Source: Candidatus Parcubacteria bacterium
Lineage (GTDB): Bacteria; Patescibacteriota; Patescibacteriia; Patescibacteriales; UBA12075
Assembly: GCA_023142215.1 (NCBI GenBank)
Contig: JAGLJW010000072.1
Coordinates: 1-9,064 of the forward strand
Length of the DNA: 9,064 nucleotides
Reading direction: 5' to 3'
Below the pieces are notes generated by a model. The model was not told the DNA's origin, ran no database searches, and worked only from the letters and a program-made list of their open reading frames with translations. The translations under genes and the position numbers were made by a program. Of the stretch, positions 4,772 through 9,064 are shown one piece after another; position 1 is the first letter of the stretch, and each line of letters starts with the position of its first letter.

Positions 4772-7598
4772 AATTATCACCAATTTTAACATCAGCAATT
4801 AGTGGCACATTTAATTTTGTAATATTTTCCATAATTTCAACAATTTTCTTAGAATATTTTTCAATTTCACTTTCTTTTACTTCAAGCACTAATTCATCGT
4901 GAACCTGTAGAAGTAGTTTAATATCCTGGGAATTTTTTATTGAATTGTAAACTTCAATCATTGCTATTTTCATAATATCAGCAGCGGTTCCTTGAATTGG
5001 CATATTTGTGGCAATTCTTTCGGCGGCTTTTTTTATAAGTGGAGTGTTTGAATTAATTTCTGGTACTTTTCTAATTCTGCCAAACATAGTTTTTACATAT
5101 TCATTTTTTCTAGCTTCTTCAATTGTTTTATCAATAAATTTTTTTACATCAGAAAAACTTGTGAAATAATTTTCAATAAATTCCTTGGCTTCATTAAAAG
5201 AAATATTTGCAGCTTTTGAAAGGCCTCTCGGTCCCTGACCGTATAGAACTCCAAAATTAATAGCTTTAGCATTTCTTCTCATTTCTTTTGTAACATCATT
5301 TAATTCTACCTTGTTGATTTCAGCTGCTGTTTTGGTGTGAATATCGTCACCAGCTTTAAAAGCATTTATCATTTTTTTATCTCCAGATAGGTGAGCAGCG
5401 ATTCTAAGTTCAATTTGAGAATAATCAATTGCTAATAATTTACAGCCCTTTTCGGCAATAAAAGCTTTGCGAATATTTTTACCAATTTCTGATCCAGTTG
5501 GAATGTTTTGTAAATTTGGGTCAGATGATGAAAGTCTTCCTGTTGCAGTAACTGTTTGATTAAAATGGCTATGAACACGTTTGGTTTTTTCATTAATAAG
5601 TTCAGGTAAAGCGTCAACATAGGTGCTAGTTAGCTTGGAAAGTTCACGATAATTTTGAATTAATGGAATGATTTTATGCTCATTTTTAATTTTTTCAAGT
5701 TCGTCAAAGGCTGTTGAAAATCCAGTTTTTGTTTTTTTAATTCCCTTTGTTGGTATTTCTAGTTTTTCAAACAGAATTTCTTTAAGCTGTTTTGTGGAAC
5801 GAACATTAAAAGGGCTATCAACTAATGTGTGAATTTCTTTTTCAAGTTTTTTGATTTCGGAATTAAGTTTTATGCTCATATTTTTTAAAAATTTTGCATT
5901 AAGTTTAATTCCATTTTCTTCCATTTCTGACAGAACATTAATAAGCGGTAATTCAATATCATAAAATAAGTTTAAAAGGTTTTCGTTTTCAAGTTTTGTT
6001 TTTAAGGGTTCAATTAATTGATTTGTAAAATCAGCGTCTTCACAAGAATAAATACCAAGTTTTCTGGAATCAACTTCGGCATAAGTTATTTTGTCTTGTC
6101 TTTCGCCTAACAAATCTTTTTTATTTATTTTTTCAAAATTAAAATATGAGAAAGTAAGAGCGTCAATTCCGTGTTGATGAGTATCTGGATTTAAAAGATA
6201 TGAAGCAATTATAGTATCAAAATAAATTCCTTGAAGATTTATTCCATTATTTTTTAGAATGCGAGAATCATACTTTATGTTATGGGCATTCTTTTTTATG
6301 TCTGGGTTTTCAAAGATTGGTTTTAATTTTAAAATCCAATTTTTTAATTTTAAATTTTGAGTTTTTGGTTTTGAATTAAAATCAAATAAACTCACTTGAT
6401 TATTATTGGAAGCAGATGTGAACTTATCGCTTGACTGTTCATTATCTAGATTTATGTAATAAGCTTCATTCTTTTTCCAACTGAAACTTATACCTCTTAG
6501 TTTGCAAGTCAGAGGATTAATGCCTGTTGTTTCTGTATCAAAAGTAAAATATTTTTGTTTTTTCAATTTATTTAAAAATATATCAAAATTTTTATCGTTG
6601 TCTATTAACTGATAATTAAATAAGTTTAAATTTCTTTCAAATTTATTATCAAATTCTTTTTGATTGCTCTCTTTATTTGTTGTTTGCCCAAAATTTAATT
6701 CATTAATTCTAGATATTAAAGATTGAAATTCTAATTCGCTAAAAAATTCTAAAACTTTATTTTTATCAAAATTACCAAATTCAGTTTTTTCTAAATCAAA
6801 ATCAATTTTAACATTACATTCAATAGTAGCCAATTCTTTTGACAAAAATGCACTTTCTTTGTTTTCTTTTAAAAGATTGATAATTCTAGGTTTAATAAAT
6901 TTTTCCAATTTTTCTGTTGTTCCGTTCTCTAATTGTTCATAAAGATTTTTTAAAGTCTTGAAATGTTTTAATAAATTTACGGCTGTTTTGTCGCCAATTC
7001 CAGGAACTCCAGGAATATTATCGCTTGCATCTCCTCGTAGAGCTTTATAATCAATAATTTGTTCAGGTGTAATATTGTATTTGTTTTCAGTAGCGCTTGC
7101 GTCAAAAACCATTCCATCGCTAATTCCACGGCCTAGTTTATAAACTTCAGTGCTACTATTAATTAACTGTAACAAATCCATATCTCCAGTAATAATAATA
7201 TTTTTAATTTTTGAATCTTGGGTTTTAGTTCTGGTGGCTATACTACCAATAAGATCATCAGCTTCATATCCTGTCATTTCAAAAATTGGAATATTAAAAA
7301 CTTTAGCTAATCTTTTAACATAAGGAATTTGCTTATAAAGTTCATCAGGGGCTTTTTTTCGATGAGCTTTGTATTCTTTGTATCTTTTATGTCTAAAAGT
7401 TGGACCTTTTTTATCCAAGGTTAAAGCGATATAATTTGGTTTAAATTCCTTGATAGATTTTATCAAAACACTAGCAAAACCATAAACAGCATTTACCACT
7501 TCGTTATTCTTTGTTTTTATTGTTGGCGGTAAAGCGTGAAAACTACGATGTATTATTGCATTTCCGTCTATTATTAAAATTTTTTCTTGTTTTTTCAT
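4755..7598 (-). CDS. polA: DNA polymerase I (5' nuclease, 3' exonuclease, polymerase)
   Basis: This 947-aa three-domain enzyme serves Okazaki fragment processing and repair synthesis. The 5' nuclease (1 to about 300) keeps its metal ligands: D11, D62, YEADD (111-115), TGDMD (137-141) and RGDASDN (188-194), with the helix-hairpin-helix GVPGIGDKTA. The proofreading domain (about 330-530) has an intact DEDY set: D354 and E356 in FDTET, D444 in NIKYD, Y517 and D521 in YSCED. The polymerase has motif A DYSQIELR (725-732), motif B RRNAKAINFGVLYG (774-787) with Phe782, which favours discrimination against dideoxynucleotides, and motif C VHDE (899-902). A loop at about 386-420 is longer than in E. 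coli and contains QVSLF (401-405), similar to a beta-clamp-binding motif. The ATG has no Shine-Dalgarno. polA is the first gene of the block, with a terminator just upstream. Confidence 0.97.
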   Translation of the reverse strand: MKKQEKILIIDGNAIIHRSFHALPPTIKTKNNEVVNAVYGFASVLIKSIKEFKPNYIALTLDKKGPTFRHKRYKEYKAHRKKAPDELYKQIPYVKRLAKVFNIPIFEMTGYEADDLIGSIATRTKTQDSKIKNIIITGDMDLLQLINSSTEVYKLGRGISDGMVFDASATENKYNITPEQIIDYKALRGDASDNIPGVPGIGDKTAVNLLKHFKTLKNLYEQLENGTTEKLEKFIKPRIINLLKENKESAFLSKELATIECNVKIDFDLEKTEFGNFDKNKVLEFFSELEFQSLISRINELNFGQTTNKESNQKEFDNKFERNLNLFNYQLIDNDKNFDIFLNKLKKQKYFTFDTETTGINPLTCKLRGISFSWKKNEAYYINLDNEQSSDKFTSASNNNQVSLFDFNSKPKTQNLKLKNWILKLKPIFENPDIKKNAHNIKYDSRILKNNGINLQGIYFDTIIASYLLNPDTHQHGIDALTFSYFNFEKINKKDLLGERQDKITYAEVDSRKLGIYSCEDADFTNQLIEPLKTKLENENLLNLFYDIELPLINVLSEMEENGIKLNAKFLKNMSIKLNSEIKKLEKEIHTLVDSPFNVRSTKQLKEILFEKLEIPTKGIKKTKTGFSTAFDELEKIKNEHKIIPLIQNYRELSKLTSTYVDALPELINEKTKRVHSHFNQTVTATGRLSSSDPNLQNIPTGSEIGKNIRKAFIAEKGCKLLAIDYSQIELRIAAHLSGDKKMINAFKAGDDIHTKTAAEINKVELNDVTKEMRRNAKAINFGVLYGQGPRGLSKAANISFNEAKEFIENYFTSFSDVKKFIDKTIEEARKNEYVKTMFGRIRKVPEINSNTPLIKKAAERIATNMPIQGTAADIMKIAMIEVYNSIKNSQDIKLLLQVHDELVLEVKESEIEKYSKKIVEIMENITKLNVPLIADVKIGDNWGEMK
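6384..6398 (-). other. Clamp-binding-like pentapeptide in PolA
   Basis: Codons 401-405 of polA encode QVSLF, close to the bacterial beta-clamp-binding consensus QL(S/D)LF. It lies in a polar, Asn/Ser-rich and probably flexible extra loop (about 386-412) between exonuclease motifs I and II, where such a peptide could be exposed. That it binds the clamp is inference. Confidence 0.4.
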
Positions 7599-7602
7599 AT
7601 TA

Positions 7603-7633
7603 ATATTACATCATAAATTCATAAAAAAAACAA
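7603..7633 (-). promoter_or_regulatory. Possible polA operon promoter
   Basis: Between the upstream terminator and the polA ATG the minus strand reads TTGTTT (7633-7628), then TATGAT (7615-7610) and TAATAT (7608-7603). TTGTTT to TAATAT has a 19-nt spacer. Either -10 would place the start of transcription within a few bases of the ATG, giving an almost leaderless message, in keeping with the missing Shine-Dalgarno. A promoter is expected because the preceding gene is terminated here, but the exact boxes are uncertain. Confidence 0.35.
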
Positions 7634-7663
7634 GAAAAAATCGCTACTTTCTTGTAGCGATTT
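7621..7663 (-). terminator. Intrinsic terminator of the NtrC-like gene
   Basis: On the minus strand AAATCGCTAC (7663-7654) pairs perfectly with GTAGCGATTT (7647-7638) around a six-base loop, then comes a T-rich run TTTCTTGTTTTTTTT (7637-7623). It starts nine bases after the stop codon at 7672. On the plus strand no T-run follows, so it acts in one direction. It separates the NtrC-like gene from the polA block. Confidence 0.85.
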
Positions 7664-7671
7664 GTGAGGGA

Positions 7672-8628
7672 TTAAATTCCATACTCTTTTATTTTATACA
7701 TAAGAGCAGGAACGCTAATTGAAATTTCTCTAGCGGTTTTTGTCCTATTCCCATTAAATTTTTTTAAAGCTTTTCTGATAATTAATTCTTCAATTATACA
7801 TTGAGCCTTTTTAATATTTAATGGAAGATCGTCAAGATCATAAAATTCTTTGATTTCATGTTTTATTTTTGGTTTTCCAAAAATTATCCAATACCGTAAT
7901 TTACTTCTGAGTTGCCGTACATTTCCAGGCCAAGGCTTGTGTGGAAATATTAATTTTATTTCTTCAATTAACTGAGAATCAATTTTTTCTTTTAATTGAT
8001 TTTCAATTTTGAATTCATTGATGAAATAGTCAATTAAAGGTTCTATCTCATCTTTTCTTTCTTTGAGCGAAGGAATGTGAATTTGTATAACATTTATTCT
8101 GTAAAATAAATCAGATCTGAATAGATTCTTTTTCGTAAGATCTGATAAGTTTTGATTTGTTGCAGCGATTATTCTAAGATTAACATTAATTACTTTGTCG
8201 GAGCCTACAGGCTGAATTTCTCCTTCTTCAAGTAATCTGAGAAGTTTTGCTTGTTGAGGGAGTGGAAGATCTCCAATTTTATCCAAGAAAAGAGTACCAC
8301 CATGACAGGTAAAAACAATACCTTTACGACCTTGATGAGCTCCCGTAAAGGATCCTTTTATATGACCAAAAAGCTCACTTTGAAATAATGAATCTGTTAT
8401 ATTGCTACAATTAATAATACCAAATGTTTTGTTTTTTCTATTTGAGGCTTTATGAATTTCTTTGGCTGCAAGACTTTTATCAACACCAGTTTCTCCTGTT
8501 AACAAGATAGTGTCACTTAGATTTTTAAGTTTTATTGTAATTTTTTTTAATTCTTTGAAAAAGCCACCAACTGGATTATTTTGATTTATTATTGGTTCTT
8601 TTTTTTCTGACGATGTTTGTGTATTCAT
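7672..8628 (-). CDS. NtrC/PspF-type AAA+ regulator with altered ATPase motifs
   Basis: Enhancer-binding proteins of this family use ATP to remodel sigma-54 RNA polymerase. This 318-aa protein has a short N-terminus without sensor domain (like PspF), an AAA+ core (about 20-245) and a Fis-type helix-turn-helix (about 279-318: ALKKFNGNRTKTAREISIS...YKIKEYGI). Conserved: INC (72-74), GSFTGA loop (92-97), AATN sensor I (155-158), FRSDLFYRIN with arginine fingers R171 and R177, and WPGNVRQL sensor II (233-240). Altered: Walker A is GETGVDKS (45-52), with Asp50 for the last Gly; Walker B is FLDKIGD (114-120), with Lys117 for the catalytic Glu; FGHE is FGHI (87-90); the Glu before GGTLFLD is Phe106. 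ATP hydrolysis is therefore doubtful; it may act as a plain DNA-binding regulator. The ATG has a good AAGGTGA site and the gene is a single terminated unit. Confidence 0.9.
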   Translation of the reverse strand: MNTQTSSEKKEPIINQNNPVGGFFKELKKITIKLKNLSDTILLTGETGVDKSLAAKEIHKASNRKNKTFGIINCSNITDSLFQSELFGHIKGSFTGAHQGRKGIVFTCHGGTLFLDKIGDLPLPQQAKLLRLLEEGEIQPVGSDKVINVNLRIIAATNQNLSDLTKKNLFRSDLFYRINVIQIHIPSLKERKDEIEPLIDYFINEFKIENQLKEKIDSQLIEEIKLIFPHKPWPGNVRQLRSKLRYWIIFGKPKIKHEIKEFYDLDDLPLNIKKAQCIIEELIIRKALKKFNGNRTKTAREISISVPALMYKIKEYGI

Positions 8629-8634
8629 TATTGT

Positions 8635-8641
8635 TCACCTT
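8635..8641 (-). promoter_or_regulatory. Ribosome binding site of the NtrC-like gene
   Basis: AAGGTGA on the minus strand lies six bases before the ATG at 8628, matching the anti-Shine-Dalgarno region well. It fixes this start and contrasts with polA, holA, the MFS gene and vanW, which have none. Confidence 0.75.
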
Positions 8642-8680
8642 TTATTTATATTGGAATATTTAGTTTTTAATGTGCAATAT

Positions 8681-8694
8681 GTTACAATTGTAGC
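8681..8694. promoter_or_regulatory. Palindrome in the divergent intergenic region
   Basis: TACAATTGTA (8683-8692) is a perfect ten-base palindrome, and the flanking G8681/C8694 extend it with one mismatch. It lies midway between the NtrC-like gene (start 8628, minus) and the plus-strand frame (start 8744), and GCAAT occurs on either side (8674-8678 and 8693-8697). It could be an operator, for example for autoregulation by the Fis-type domain. The palindrome is visible; the role is inferred. Confidence 0.3.
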
Positions 8695-8709
8695 AATTAG
8701 GGTTACCTT

Positions 8710-8737
8710 TTGGGTTTCATTCATTTTAAGTTATAAT
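8710..8737 (+). promoter_or_regulatory. Promoter with consensus TATAAT
   Basis: TATAAT (8732-8737) is a perfect -10 box; TTGGGT (8710-8715) is a weak -35 at 16 nt. The ATG at 8744 begins seven bases after the -10, where transcription would normally start, so the message would be leaderless. No Shine-Dalgarno is present. Confidence 0.4.
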
Positions 8738-8743
8738 AAAAAT

Positions 8744-9064
8744 ATGAAGCTACAATTTTTATATTCCAAAAATAAGGAAAAAGAGAAACTATTGGATATT
8801 TATGAAGAATACTAATGGTTTATTGATAATGATTTTCCAATTATTTTGCCAAAGTTTTATAAAAAATTATATCAAAAGACAAAATATAATAAAAAAATAT
8901 TTTGCAAGGAGCTAAATGATGGATTCAATAAAGTTTATGATAAAAATATTTATAAAATAAAAGCTGATATTGCTAAAGATAAATGGCAAAAAGTTGAAAA
9001 TAATTTTTTAACTATTATAAACGATTTTAATTTTAAAATAAAAAATCAGATTTTCTTTTTTAAC
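8744..9064 (+). pseudogene. Unrecognised gene with in-frame stop, cut by window end
   Basis: From ATG 8744 the frame reads 23 codons (MKLQFLYSKNK...LLDIYEEY), meets TAA at 8813-8815, then continues in the same frame for 83 codons to the window end (WFIDNDFPIILPKFYKKLY... to ...KIKNQIFFFN). The downstream part is protein-like: soluble, Lys/Asn/Phe-rich, with two Trp, one Cys and no other stop in very AT-rich DNA where stops are frequent. A single nonsense change, or a sequencing error, in one gene is the simplest reading. A start further in, such as TTG at 8846, is possible but has no ribosome binding site. TAA ends three other genes here, so it is not recoded. I do not recognise the family. 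It diverges from the NtrC-like gene. Confidence 0.5.

Noticed and set aside
4759..4773. Upstream TTG (4773) as the murD start, adding five residues
   Set aside because: The GGGGAG ribosome site lies within those codons, and ATG 4758 is correctly spaced from it and overlaps the polA stop as ATGA. MurD homology starts only after that ATG.
8629..8743. Sigma-54 type -24/-12 promoter near the NtrC-like gene
   Set aside because: TTGCA occurs on the minus strand near 8677-8673, but no GG lies about ten bases upstream of it, and no GG/GC pair with correct spacing is present on either strand.
8813..8815. Reassignment of TAA to a sense codon
   Set aside because: TAA ends the MFS, murD and NtrC-like genes exactly where their families end.

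Overview
The window is a very AT-rich bacterial segment with short intergenic gaps, standard stop usage (TAA, TAG and TGA all end recognisable genes, so TGA is not recoded) and few Shine-Dalgarno sites. Gene content, Lys/Asn/Ile-rich proteins and compact layout would suit a Patescibacteria/CPR-like or similarly small AT-rich genome. That placement is an inference: the window holds no rRNA or other marker that settles it.

Layout. 1-308 has no gene. It holds a strong 11-bp hairpin (38-62), a decayed copy of the 3' end of holA (144-195) and a REP-like TGTCATT element (199-235). 309-1106 (+) is a lone vanW-family gene. It converges on a four-gene minus-strand block read from right to left: polA (DNA polymerase I, all three activities apparently intact), murD (peptidoglycan precursor ligase), an MFS transporter and holA (clamp-loader delta). 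Spacings are -4, +13 and +4 nt, so this is very probably one operon joining DNA replication/repair with cell-wall synthesis. Upstream of polA lies a clear intrinsic terminator (7621-7663). It closes the transcript of a further minus-strand gene, a 318-aa NtrC/PspF-type AAA+ protein with a Fis-type helix-turn-helix. Diverging from it at the right edge is a plus-strand reading frame broken by one in-frame TAA and cut by the window end.

Most notable points. (1) The NtrC-like protein has substitutions at key ATPase positions (Walker A Gly to Asp, Walker B Glu to Lys, and two further conserved Glu lost) but keeps its GSFTGA loop, arginine fingers and DNA-binding domain. (2) A REP-like repeat is inserted in frame in murD and encodes about ten residues of an extra loop, much like the Rickettsia palindromic elements. 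A relative of the same repeat abuts the holA remnant. (3) vanW lies between a holA 3' remnant and the real holA, in direct orientation, which marks an old rearrangement. (4) PolA carries a sliding-clamp-binding-like pentapeptide (QVSLF) in an extra loop of its proofreading domain, in the same operon as a clamp-loader subunit.

I found no CRISPR array, tRNA, rRNA, insertion sequence or complete mobile element.
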